DNA of 64,000 bases, from contig JAFEVB010000038.1 in the NCBI GenBank assembly GCA_032629725.1, forward strand, positions 186,001 to 250,000, written 5' to 3'. The notes under the pieces were generated by a model. That model was not told the DNA's origin and made no database searches. It saw only the letters and a program-made list of their open reading frames with translations. Both the position numbers and the translations under genes were made by a program. This document shows, piece after piece, positions 53,918 through 64,000 of this stretch. This DNA is from Gremmenia infestans. Taxonomy: Eukaryota; Ascomycota; Leotiomycetes; Helotiales; Hamatocanthoscyphaceae. How positions within the stretch are numbered: position 1 is the stretch's first letter; every line of letters begins with the position of its first letter.

Positions 53918-56900
53918 ATGTCAAGCCCCCCCTCTGAGTCCGGACACCATGCCGCACCCACCGATCTGGTAAGGTCTGAGCAGGAGCGAGCACATATAAA
54001 TTCTCAAGATAGCTCGCAGAGCCAAAGTTCAAGATGGACGCCTCCGCAGACCGCTCGAAAGAACCCTTCGTCTTTGTTGACACAAGCTTTAAATTTGAGC
54101 CGCGACACAGAGCAAGACCTTTCGAACGCTGGAACCTCTACCCCTACGCAGTCAAACTCCTCTCCTCTTCCTTCACAAGACACGCAGAGGGACAGTGAGC
54201 TAAATAAAGATTCTGACCACTCGCCATATAGCATGCCAATAGTTGCATCTGCTTCGTCGACCGATTTACGAGCGGGTATGGGCGTTGGATCGTCTCTGCC
54301 CTCAATGAATTTCAATCTACGTAACTTGAATGGCACCAGTTCGTCGCTGACGAATCATCGGCAACTCCTCAGCAACAATAGCCGTGGGCGTGGAACATCG
54401 TTAGAACGTACCGAGAAGGAAAGGCGCGTTCAAGAGATTCCAAAGGATACATTTTCTGCAAATCCCGGTGACACTGGTATAGGTGGTCCTCCCACGCCAA
54501 TTCCCCCATCCGAATCAATATCAAAAACTTCTCCTACGGAAGGAGTCCGAGCGGAGTACAGATCTTGGAGGGATGCTCATCGCCCTGTAAAGAAAGAAGA
54601 AAAGGCGTGGTCTATCGGCAATCAAGGGAGTGAGGATGGGCAAGACGGCCCGGTTGAGAAGTCCCTCAAGGAAATACTTACTGGGGTTGAGCACGATGGT
54701 CGCAGTAGGAAAGCGAGTCACAGTATGGGCTTCTTCAGAGAAGGTCTGCCAGAGGATAAGGCCAGGAAGCGGGATAACAAGAGTAGAGTCCATCCCAAAG
54801 ACGGTCCATCTAGTGCCAAAGATCATGTTGGACGTGAGATTGAAGACCAGAAGGACCAGAAGAGCATTCAGGCCGGAGATTTCCAAAGCCCAACCCATGA
54901 TACTATTGGTGAAGGTCACTTTGATGGAGCATCCCAGAGCTCACCGCAAAGTACGGATAAGGGTGAATCGAAAGAAGCACGGGAATTGCCCGCCCAATTA
55001 CTTGACGAGATCCGGAAACACCACAATCTAACAGTCGGTGGCGCCAAAGGCTCATCTTTTTCGTCAAGTATACCTGTCACGGAATCCGAAAGGTTGAAGT
55101 TTGACGGTGAAGATAAGTCTCCGAAGGTTCCACGGACTATCCGAGAGGAGGAAGCGGATGACAATGGCACAATATTGACCCGTGCACGAAGGGCAGACGA
55201 TGAGGATGATTCTGGAGAGGACGAAATTTCGTCGGCTCTCTTCGTCCCCCACAACAGTACAAATCTCATGGAGTCTCCGGAGCGGACTAGACGTAGTTCG
55301 CATAATGACGATAAATTACGACTAATAGATAAAGACCGTTTGGATGCAGCGAACTCTCAACAATGGCTCGAGGAGCACGAAGTACCGTCTGACGAAATAG
55401 ACAAGAAATATGTTACAAACGAGGACAAAACTCGGCCGCTTCCATCCCCTACCCATAGTATACATAGTATGCAGAAGGAGCCTACCGATAAAGGGTCTTC
55501 TAGTCTCCATGATGTACCCGAGGTCGAACCCGACGTCCATGATGAGGGGAGTTACAGTACGACAGCTGAGGAATCTGGTGTGGAGGATCTCGACACGACG
55601 CCAACCGGTTCACTGAAGCAAATCCACGAACCGTACATTGCGAATCAACCACACATTCACGAACACCAGAAAAGCATCATACAACCGCTAGAAACCATTG
55701 AGTTGATTCCATATCGACACCAGGTTGGAGGCCACACGACTATGTGGAGATTCTCCAAGCGTGCAGTCTGTAAGCAACTGAATAACCGCGAAAATGAATT
55801 TTACGAGAGAATTGAGCGTAACCATCCTCAGTTATTGAACTTTCTTCCTAGGTGTGTGTTCTTCTTGCCTTAGGCTCTTTCTGCTCACATTGCCGACGCT
55901 GAGTTGCTTCCAAAGACCTCACAACCCCAGTATATCGTCCCAAGAATTTAGATGCTAATAGAGTATGTTTTCTTTCTCTCTTTAGATATATTGGTGTTCT
56001 CAATGTCACTTTTGCAAAGCAAATACGCCGCAGGTCCACGCGTAATGATCATCCGGAGGTAGCTACTAATCGCAAGGCCCTTACCCAGGATGGCCCGCAG
56101 GAGCCTACGAGCGGGAAGGTAGCAGATCCCCCAAACAGCAGCACCTCTGCTACTGATATGCCAGAGGCCACGAGGATGATCAGTCAGTCAATTCAGGCCT
56201 CTTCTGTGCCAATTCCGACTGTTACCTTCGCAGATAATAGACATATTTTACCATCGAGATTTTTTCGAAGCCAGGCATATGTGTTGGATCCACACCAGAG
56301 ATCTAAGAGTGATGGTGCAGCGGCGTTGTACCAAGACGCTGCCCAAACACAGCCACCGTTACCTGATGCGGACTTCACGTTTCGTCCCTCATTGGCAGAT
56401 AGACACGCGACTAGTTGGGGCGCTACAACAGTCAACAAGGAGCTTCGAAACAAAGTCTTTGACGAAGCTTTTCTGGGACAGCCAATTCCAATTGAACGCC
56501 ACAAAAAGCCAGGATCACAAAAGCGATCGTTGCCAAATCGTCGTGGAACTGGGCCCAACCTCCGAGTGTCTAATTCGGAATCAAGTCTCACGGCTGCTCA
56601 GCAGACTCAAGCGCCCGCTACTGCGCAGCCAGCTGAAGTATCTATTCGCCGCCAGGCTCTAGAAGCAGCAGCTGCGCAAAGGCAGAACGCAGGTTCTGAT
56701 ACACCAGCCAATGTGCCTAAGTCAATCCTAAGGAGGGGCTCCAACCGCGACGAGGAAGAGAAGGTGTTCAATGAAAAGGCAGGCACTAGTGCTCCAGAGC
56801 CCGAACTTTCTCGTACTCAAAGCGATTCTCCCGGTTCATCAGGCAAACGACAAAGACGATACTCAAGCGGTGGACTCCGCCGTAAGCCTACCGAAGTAGC

Positions 56901-57963
56901 CGAGGATCGTGGCAATCTAAGGTATTTCGAAGAAGCGGATGACGCTGGTTACAAGGGAGATGCCGAAGAGGAGGTCTTTACTATGGATCCTGAGATATCA
57001 AATGAAAATCAAGTGGCTCAATCAAAGCCCATGGATTCAGAACTCTCACACGAAGCCGCAAAAGATCTAGTCGTCACGAGTGGTTTTAATGCTGGTGAAG
57101 AGGCTTCTGACCTCATACCACCACCTGCTCGGACTCAAACTTTAGATTTCCTAGGTATCCCTCGTCCTGTGAACCCTAAGGAAGCACAAACGCAGCAAGG
57201 CTCGCGTGTTCAATATTTTCTACTCCTTGAGGATCTAACATGCGGTATGAAAAGACCTTGCATTATGGACCTCAAGATGGGGACCCGACAGTACGGCGTT
57301 GAGGCTAGCGAGAAGAAACAAAAGTCACAACGGCAGAAATGCGCTGATACAACATCGAAAGAGCTGGGTGTCCGTGTTTGCGGGCTGCAAGTATGGGACG
57401 TTAAGGACCAAAAGTACGTCTTTAAGGACAAATATTTTGGGAGGGACCTCAAGGCCGGGCGGGAATTCCAGGACGCTCTAACGCGGTTTTTATACGACGG
57501 TGTTGATTATTCGAGCGTTTTACGACATATTCCCACGGTCCTAAGGAAGCTTTCTGAGCTCGAAGTTCTGATTCGCGGTCTTGTCGGGTATCGATTTTAT
57601 GCTGCAAGTCTCTTGATGTTTTACGACGGAGATACTCACGTCGAGGATGAGAGCGATAGTGCAGCTACGGAGAAGGATGTAAAACCTGTGAAGGAGATTG
57701 ATTTCAAAATTGCAGACTTCGCGAATTGTATAACTAAAGAGGGTCTCAGCGAGGGTACACGCCCTTGCCCACCCAGACACCCAGACTTGCCCGACATGGG
57801 TTTTTTGAGGGGTTTGAAGAGCCTGAAGAAGTATTTTGTTGCTATACAGAACGAAGTACGCGTGAAAGAGATGGGGATGGCTGACGAGAGAGTCAAGAAT
57901 GGTTCGAAAACCCCTGTTTGTGATGGTGCCGGAGATTCGGATGAAGGTGATATGAGTTATTGA
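53918..57963 (+). CDS. KCS1: Inositol hexakisphosphate kinase
   Basis: Exon 1 (53918-55851) and exon 2 (55986-57963) are joined by a 134-nt intron (gtgtgt...ctttag), giving 1303 residues. The long N-terminus is disordered and Ser/Pro-rich. The conserved region starts at IELIPYRHQVGGHTTMWRFS with NRENEFYERIERNHPQLLNF, the usual Kcs1 block, then FLPRYIGVLNVTF across the splice. The catalytic PxxxDxKxG motif is PCIMDLKMGTRQYG at about residue 1068. Later signatures are SLLMFYDGD (S-L-L type) and the metal-binding DFKIADFANC. In the family the enzyme converts InsP6 to 5-InsP7 and feeds phosphate signalling, vacuole and telomere control. The kinase region carries a long acidic insert (VEDESDSAATEKDVKPVKE). 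Confidence 0.96.
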
Positions 57964-58505
57964 AGGACACGGATCGGTTTGTATGACTGGAGAGTATTTA
58001 TGGCTTTGCATTGTTTTTGGCGTCGGGACTCGGCTTGCGCATACCCAGCATTGGCAGAGGCGTCTTTGTGATGAGGGCTCGGGTGGGCTTCTGTAGATAT
58101 TTATACTTCTTGGCTCTCAGGGGCTGCTAACTTAATCGCTGTTTTGTATTAACCCTCAAGTTTTACATTCATATTTGGTCTCGGCCTCGGTGATGTGAAT
58201 GATTTCACAGAGAGTGTGAAAGAAGAAGAAAAACTGTATCGGATGTAAGATACCTACCTAAGTATCTTTGGAGCATTAGACAGTGTTTGAAATGTCATAA
58301 AAGGTGAGTTAGGTAGGTCTTAGACTTGGCGTGTATATATGTACACGTGATTACGCGCACTACGAGTATCTAGACACGAGCCGAGATTACGGTAGTCGCG
58401 TCACTCATTCAACCCTCTCCTCCTTACCATTGAGCTCTCAATTCAGCTGCCTGGCTGTGCAGCTTCACCTCAATTGTTTCGCATTCACTTCACGCCTTAG
58501 TCAAT
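57964..58505. promoter_or_regulatory. KCS1 3' flank and EME1 promoter
   Basis: No gene is seen. A CACGTGATTAC element lies at 58344-58354, about 150 bases before the EME1 start. Confidence 0.45.
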
Positions 58506-60495
58506 ATGCCCGAAGTAATTGATCTCTGTTCCAGTCCCCCGCTACCGTCATTACGCCGCGTTGCCCCTGTCAACAAGACACAACCTACGGCTCCTGCTCC
58601 TGCTCTCCCCAAACCCCTCGCATCCAAAGACACAACCGATAAAGATGATGACTTGACGATCATCTCTTCCGATGATTCGGTCTTCAATGTACCAGGAATA
58701 CCGATTTCTAGAGCCAACCGTCCAAGCGCATTTGCGATAACGAAACCAAACACCGCAAAATCTCCCTCAAAGCCAACCGTTGTCCACGACGTTGATGTCT
58801 TCTTCCAAGAAGATGATTTCGATAGCACTATCAATTTCGACGACTCCGTCCTGGATTTGCCTCCCGCGAAGAGGCAGCGATTGTCGCCTCCCCCAAAAGC
58901 TGCGCCGTCCAAATCTACAGGATACAAGCGTTCGGTCTCGAATATCGAAACATCCTCCAAAGGTATTACTTCACGAACTCTTTCTGTGCCTGTATTAAAA
59001 AGGGCGAAGACCACTTTGGAAGATGATGAGATTATATTTACCAGTTCCCCGAATCCGTATCTAGAAGCAAGGAAGCGACGGAATCAGAAGAAAAAATCAG
59101 ACAAGGAATTGGATGATTTTGATGATATCTTCGGTCTGGACTCACCGCGAGCTAGCCCGGGCCGTTTTGCTGAAATATCTGATTCTTCTGAGGACTTTCC
59201 TGATGTTGATGATATACCTATGACTGCTCCAGTTAAGCCAGTCAAGGCAAAATCTTCCAAGACCATTTCTCCCAAAGGAAAGAGTTCGGAAGCGGCTTTA
59301 GCGAAGTACCACAGGGAGAGGGCTGCTGAGAAGAAGGCGGTTGAGAAAGCTCAAGCAGCCAAGGCAAGAGAGCTGGCAAAGAAAGACAAGGGTGTTGCTA
59401 CAGAAGCTGAGAAAGAACGAAAAGCTTTGGAGAAAGAGAAAAAGAAATGGGAGAAGGAAAGAAACCAGGAACTCGCCAAAGTCAACGTTTCTCGCAACGA
59501 CAAGAAGATCTCGACCTCGGAGATGATTGTAGAAATGTCGTCGGGACTGGACTCTATTGTTGCGGATGTGGTTCGAAAGCAGTTAGATCCTTTGCAAGTG
59601 GAGCATTCGACCTGGGATGAGACAGCTCCAATCGTTAAATGGAAGAGAAAGGTGCAAGCCAAGTATGACAGTGAAAAGGGGCATTGGGTACCAACTCCTG
59701 CGCATATCAAAGTCGAGGAGCATATCATCTATGTCATGACCGCCGAGGAATTCGTTGAAAGAGTTACCGCTGATGAAGGGGCTGACATCGACATTCATGT
59801 TCTACGCCTTAAGGCAAAGTTCAACTCGTGCAAGATTATATACCTAGTCCAAGGGTATACTATCTGGACCAGGAAGAACAGGAATTTCAAAAACCGCAAG
59901 TTCACGGAATGTGTGAATAGTCAGATTCCCCGGGAAGCACCAACAGCTACTCAGCGAAGCAGGAGAAAGGAGCATGAATATGTGGATGAGAATACATTAG
60001 AAGATGCCTTGTTAAGACTGCAGGTCATTCATGGGGCTATGATTCATCACGTTATGCTGAAGCATGACACTGCCGAGTGGATCGTTACGTTCACTCGGCA
60101 TATATCTACTATTCCTTACAAGTACGCACCTCTTCTCCGGATTCCCCAACACATACTGACATATGCACAGAATACAAAAAGACCTCCTCGATACCGCATT
60201 CTGCATGGACTCGGGCCAAGTCAAATCCGGCGAAGACGCCAACGACACCTACAGCAAGATGCTGCAAGAAATCATCCGCATCACGGCACCCGTTGCATAC
60301 GGCATCATAGCAGAGTATCCTTCGGCGCAGAAGCTGGTTAAGGGGTTGAAGGAACATGGGCCGTTGGCGTTGGAGGAGTGCAGGAAGATGGCTAATAAGA
60401 ATGGCGCTTTTACGGATAGGAGGGTTGGGCAGGCTATTTCGAGGCGTGTGCATAGTGTTTTTACGGGGAGGGATCCGGGGAGTTTTGATGTTTGA
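58506..60495 (+). CDS. EME1: Crossover junction endonuclease subunit Eme1
   Basis: Exon 1 (58506-60121) and exon 2 (60171-60495) are joined by a 49-nt intron (gtacgc...gcacag), giving 646 residues. The N-terminus MPEVIDLCSSPPLPSL has the SUMO-interacting-type VIDL motif typical of Eme1 and Mms4. A disordered region and a long Lys/Glu coiled coil (KEKKKWEKERNQELAKVNVS) precede the degenerate ERCC4 nuclease fold from about residue 330 (STSEMIVEMSSG; KIIYLVQGYTIWTRKN). The C-terminal part fits the tandem helix-hairpin-helix (ITAPVAYGIIAEYPSAQKLV; FTDRRVGQAISRRVHSVF). In the family Eme1 is the non-catalytic partner of Mus81, cutting branched DNA at stalled forks and recombination intermediates. 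It converges on HTD2. Confidence 0.93.
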
Positions 60496-60956
60496 ATGCC
60501 GCTTCTAGAATAGGTTATTATGGAGCTTTTGTCTAATTAAATGCTCCTTAGGTTTTGACTTATTTCGATTAAAAACCTGTCTGAATGCAATATGCTCTGC
60601 TTGTATTTTATACCGCACCAATATCACGATTACAGTTACCAATTCAACCTCATAAACCTTTACTTAGGTGAAAAGCAACTCTTTGCTTCAGTGTTGTCAT
60701 CAAACCAGCCTTCGTTACTCCTTCACAGAATATTAGAGCAGGTAGTTGATAATGCTTCGCAAAAATAGTATCCTAGAATGATCTAAGGAACCTTGTTTTC
60801 AAGCCTTGCCTAGCACTCAGTAAACCCAAGGAAAGCAAGAAGACACCTAGGCTAGGCAGAAGAAAGGGCAAGGGAATTTTAAGTAGTCTCTGTCTACATT
60901 ATGCCTGAATTGATAGTCCATTCGAGTTCATGACCACCATTAAGTCTACTATAGCA
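60496..60956. other. Convergent 3' intergenic region
   Basis: Untranslated sequence between the ends of EME1 and HTD2. CCTAGGCTAGGC at 60847-60858 is a small palindrome-like repeat. No gene is seen. Confidence 0.4.
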
Positions 60957-61974
60957 TTAAAAACTCTCTATCCGACCTACCATTCCCACCTTGCCATAAC
61001 AATCCACTATCCTCGCCTCCGTGATCCCGTCCTTCTCATCGTCCATAACAATCCTATACCTCTCGCCAGCATACAACGGACTCGTAGCCCGATATGTGAT
61101 TTTCTTGGGCGTAGCATTGCCACCTCTGATATCTCTCCAGAAATCCACGATGTTGATTAGGTTCAGAGGGCCGTGAACTACGAGATCGCGGTGTCCCTCG
61201 ACTTCTCGGCACCACTCACGGTTGTAGTGGATCTTGTGGGCGTTGAATGTTAGAGCTGAGAACCGGAAAAGTGTCACGGGCGTCTGTGTAAAATCACGCG
61301 TGTGGAGACCGCATGGTAATGGTACTTCTGCCGGTCTGGCGGCCGGAACTTGGGGTGTTGTGATCTCGGGACGGAAGATCCAGTTTCTGGTCATATGTTT
61401 AGCAATTTCGTTTCCTGTTCAGGCGTTACTGGGGGCTATATATCGAATCGAGCTTCATTGCTAGAGCGAACGCATACCTCCTATCAATAAGCGCTACCCC
61501 CTCGCTATTATTATACTCCTTCTCTACCCCCACAACGACCATCTCCTCACCCGCTCTCGTCTTCTTGCCCACCGCAGATATCAACCTCGTAGTCTCAGTA
61601 ACCAGCTGTCCAATCCTCAATCCACCCTTGCCCGGCGCCAGCCATTCCAGCTCTCCCCCCGCCCACATGCGCCTCGTAAACGGACGCGGAGGGTTGAACG
61701 TCGTGTCCGTGCCATCGCGGCCCAGCTCCTCTTCGATCTGCGAGGGCGTGAAGTATGCCAGATGGTAGCATGGAGGCAGACGCGTGCCGTTCTCCGGCAG
61801 CGAGCGAGTACGGGAGAGGGTGGCTGATAAGCGCTGCAGCTGGTTGGCGTCGAGGAGTTGGGATTGTGTGGATGGGGGCTGCGAGTGCGCTCTGGCGAGG
61901 AATTGCGAGGCGATGCTGGGTGCGGAGAAAGGGGAGGGGATGCTGCTGTATAGACGGCGGATTGTGTGGGCCAT
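60957..61974 (-). CDS. HTD2: Mitochondrial 3-hydroxyacyl-thioester dehydratase
   Basis: Exon 1 (61974-61478) joins exon 2 (61386-60957) over a 91-nt intron (gtatgc...gaccag), giving 308 residues. The N-terminus MAHTIRRLYSSIPSPFSAPS is Arg/Ser-rich without acids, a mitochondrial presequence. The middle has LAYFTPSQIEEELGRDGTD and FTRRMWAGGELEWLAPG. The C-terminal hot-dog part includes LFRFSALTFNAHKIHYNREW and DLVVHGPLNLINIVDF, with the His of the hydratase-2-like HxxxxxN motif. In the family Htd2 dehydrates 3-hydroxyacyl-ACP in mitochondrial type II fatty-acid synthesis, the route to lipoate. The start is the only in-frame ATG giving a presequence. Confidence 0.93.
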
Positions 61975-62821
61975 GGCTAGGCTAGATACTGTACCTAGCT
62001 TTGAGCTTATGGATGCGAGGACTGGGTTGAACTGCTGCAGACATGAGTAAGTAGCAACTGTGAGGGTTCTTCGTGAGTAGTTCTAGCTCTGGAGAGAGAC
62101 ATTCGGTCTTGTATAGCAAAGGCAAGATTGTCTGAATAGAATACTGTACCGACGTCCGCAGCTCTGCCGGCTACCTTGGCTATAAAAGCTTAGCCTTGTC
62201 CTTGTCTCCCCGCATCGCGGGGCTGAAGACGCAAGCAATAGTGCACCAGGTGTGGAGACAACTGATTAGTCACCTTAGGAGGCGAGGCATCCACATCGTT
62301 GAGGTCGTGTCGTGCCGTGTTCCTGAGGCAAGTCGAAACGCCAAGGCTTCCTTTCGTCTGATAATGCAGATGTAACATGTTCCAGCATGTTAATGCAGTT
62401 TCTTGTTTTGTTTTTCCTATGTTTCGGTTTCAAGATTCTCTTCTCTGGAGATCTTCAGCTCACGAGCATTCTTTGCCTCAGCCGTCACAAGAAGTAGATA
62501 GGTATAACGATTTCATACCAGACAATCTTCAACATCTTTCAACAAAGGGACCTATCGTACACTACATTTCAGGCTTCTTTTCCTGTAAAACAGCTTCATT
62601 GCCCATTCCCCGAAAAGTGATCATCGATGGTTATCATCGTGTCAAGCAACTGACGAGCGCTAAATAGTAAGAAATCCACCAACACCGTTGCCCCCCAACC
62701 ATTCCATCAACTCGTAACACATTCAATCATTTGCAAGACTTAAGCTTCAACCTTTGCCCATGAAATTTCCAGCTGTAAATCCCACAACTGTCGCCTTGTT
62801 CACTAAAAATTCCTACTCCCT
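61975..62821. promoter_or_regulatory. HTD2 upstream region and Myb-like gene 3' flank
   Basis: No gene is recognised. The plus-strand frame at 62377-62667 (96 codons) shows no domain or conserved start context, and I leave it out. Confidence 0.4.
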
Positions 62822-63950
62822 TTATTCACTGAGTTTCTGGCCCATCTCAACTCCGGCCATAATTACGTCGCGACTCTCTCTTCGCTCTTCCATTCTCTTG
62901 ATTAATTCTCGCTCTTTTGGGCTGCGTGGACTAGCATCCTATAGTCATAAAATCAGTCTCAGTTCGTCCCACGCCGTTATGAATAATACTCACAATGCCC
63001 AAGAGCGCAGAAATGCTTGTAGCACTGTTCTTGTTCTCAGTGACAGGAGTAGGCAGTTGCTGCATAGGCTGGGTGCTGTAACCCTGATAGGTTCCATTGC
63101 TGATAACATGGGTAGCAGGAGAAATGCAAGGAGTCGGAGGAGCATTGGTTGCAATTCCACGCTTCCATGCTTCCTCGAGCAAAAATGGAGATGCGCCACC
63201 CCCATACTCAGCTGCGATGACACCCCAGAATGAGCCACAATGAGCATCGTAGATGTGACGAAGACGCTCCTTGTCGATGCTGGATACGTTCATTGGATTA
63301 TAGACGACTCCACAGTCGAGACGAAGTGGTGGGTTGGCAGCAGAATCAGAAAGAGTGCGGCGAGGTGGCGATGGCTTAGGAAGAATAGCAACCGGGTGAC
63401 TGAGAATCCGGGAAGGACTGTTCGAGGTAGAACGAGGAAGGAGGGTAGAGGCTGCTGGGAGCTGTACGTGGATCGGGGTTTGCGGAGAGTATGTGTATGT
63501 CGGCGGAGAGGCGGGTTGCATTGGAGCAGATTCGCTGATGGGAGATGGCATGGACACTGGCATAACGGGAGAGTGACCAGAGGACCCAGCACTGGAAGAA
63601 GTGATTGAGTTGGTCCTCTTGCGGCGGTTGCTCCCATGGGAAAGCTGGTGATAATGCAAGCGGCAGGCCAGCTCAGTCTTTTTCAGATGAGCAGCAATGT
63701 GCTTATATGGCATTTTTTGGAGGCGGGTCTGCAGAAGATATACTTCCTACATTTCCAGTCAGAATACCATACTTACGTCAGACATGTGTTTCCATACCTC
63801 ATCCTCACTCCAAGCTCTTCCTCCTCCTGTAGAAGCCGGCTTCCTGTTTTTCTGAACTCCAAAGTCGTGTCGATTGACGGCATCAACAGGAGAGTAGTTC
63901 GACTGACCCACATGGGCGGAAGTGTTCATCTGGCTCGACGGGGTAGACAT
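62822..63950 (-). CDS. Myb/SANT-like DNA-binding protein
   Basis: Three exons, 63950-63777, 63728-62994 and 62938-62822, all in phase 0, give 341 residues. After MSTPSSQMNTSAHVGQSNYS the segment RAWSEDEVWKHMSD joins across the first intron to TRLQKMPYKHIAAHLKKTEL with ACRLHYHQLSHG. That is a single Myb/SANT-like helix-turn-helix with its spaced tryptophans. A basic SNRRKR follows, then a Ser/Pro-rich region, a second ordered block (DKERLRHIYDAHCGSFWGVI, AAEYGGGASPFLLEEAWKRG), and a C-terminal helix with many charges (DASPRSPKERELIKRMEERR). The last exon was found by splicing at ALLGI and is short. It is probably a nuclear regulator; targets are unknown. Confidence 0.85.
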
Positions 63951-64000
63951 GATAATCGTTGATCGTTAAGAATCGAAAGGTTACTGAATGATATATGTTG

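Noticed and set aside
62377..62667. 96-codon plus-strand frame between HTD2 and the Myb-like gene
   Set aside because: No domain, no neighbours in frame and no start context; probably chance.

Overview
This is a nuclear window from a filamentous ascomycete, recognised from conserved single-copy fungal genes with many short GT-AG introns (mostly 45-150 nt), a fungal STAND/NACHT receptor, and a repeat-rich GPI-type cell-wall protein. Protein flavour and intron positions suggest Pezizomycotina, perhaps Leotiomycetes. That placement is inference; no marker in the window proves it. I see no rRNA, tRNA, CRISPR array or complete transposon.

Layout. 1-1.8 kb holds housekeeping genes: the 3' end of nascent-polypeptide-associated complex alpha (EGD2) and ATP synthase subunit d (ATP7). 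2-12.4 kb is more accessory: an alpha/beta hydrolase, a NACHT NTPase, a 2.3 kb AT-rich stretch with a possible LTR and a possible gene relic, and a large secreted repeat protein. 13.4-31.9 kb holds an HSP12-like stress protein, the DBF2-type kinase, a MYND zinc-finger protein, a short-chain dehydrogenase, a C2H2 zinc-finger protein, UBC13, the WDR59/Mtc5-like SEA-complex protein and an acetate-transporter-family membrane protein. 31.9-37.4 kb is a second accessory island: a nucleotidyltransferase-like gene and a phosphotransferase-like gene, each broken by one in-frame stop, flank an intact ankyrin gene. 37.4-64 kb is mostly housekeeping: an FAD oxidoreductase, ALG2, a peroxisomal enoyl-CoA isomerase (C-terminal SKL), the septation scaffold Cdc11/Nud1, a large unknown fungal protein, KCS1, EME1, mitochondrial HTD2 and a Myb/SANT-like protein.

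Functional links. DBF2 kinase and the Cdc11/Nud1 leucine-rich scaffold belong to the same septation-initiation/mitotic-exit network and lie about 25 kb apart. UBC13 and EME1 both serve DNA-damage tolerance and repair. ALG2 (N-glycan assembly), EGD2 (nascent chains), ATP7 and HTD2 (mitochondria) are ordinary core functions. I found no convincing new multi-gene system. The best leads are the decaying island at 32-37 kb, the unlisted two-exon open stretch at 8.1-8.55 kb, two phase-neutral introns (UBC13 and the dehydrogenase), the shared 11-bp CACGTGATTAC promoter element, and the upstream ORFs ahead of KCS1. Exon borders were fitted by eye to GT-AG sites and checked for frame; transcript data would be decisive.
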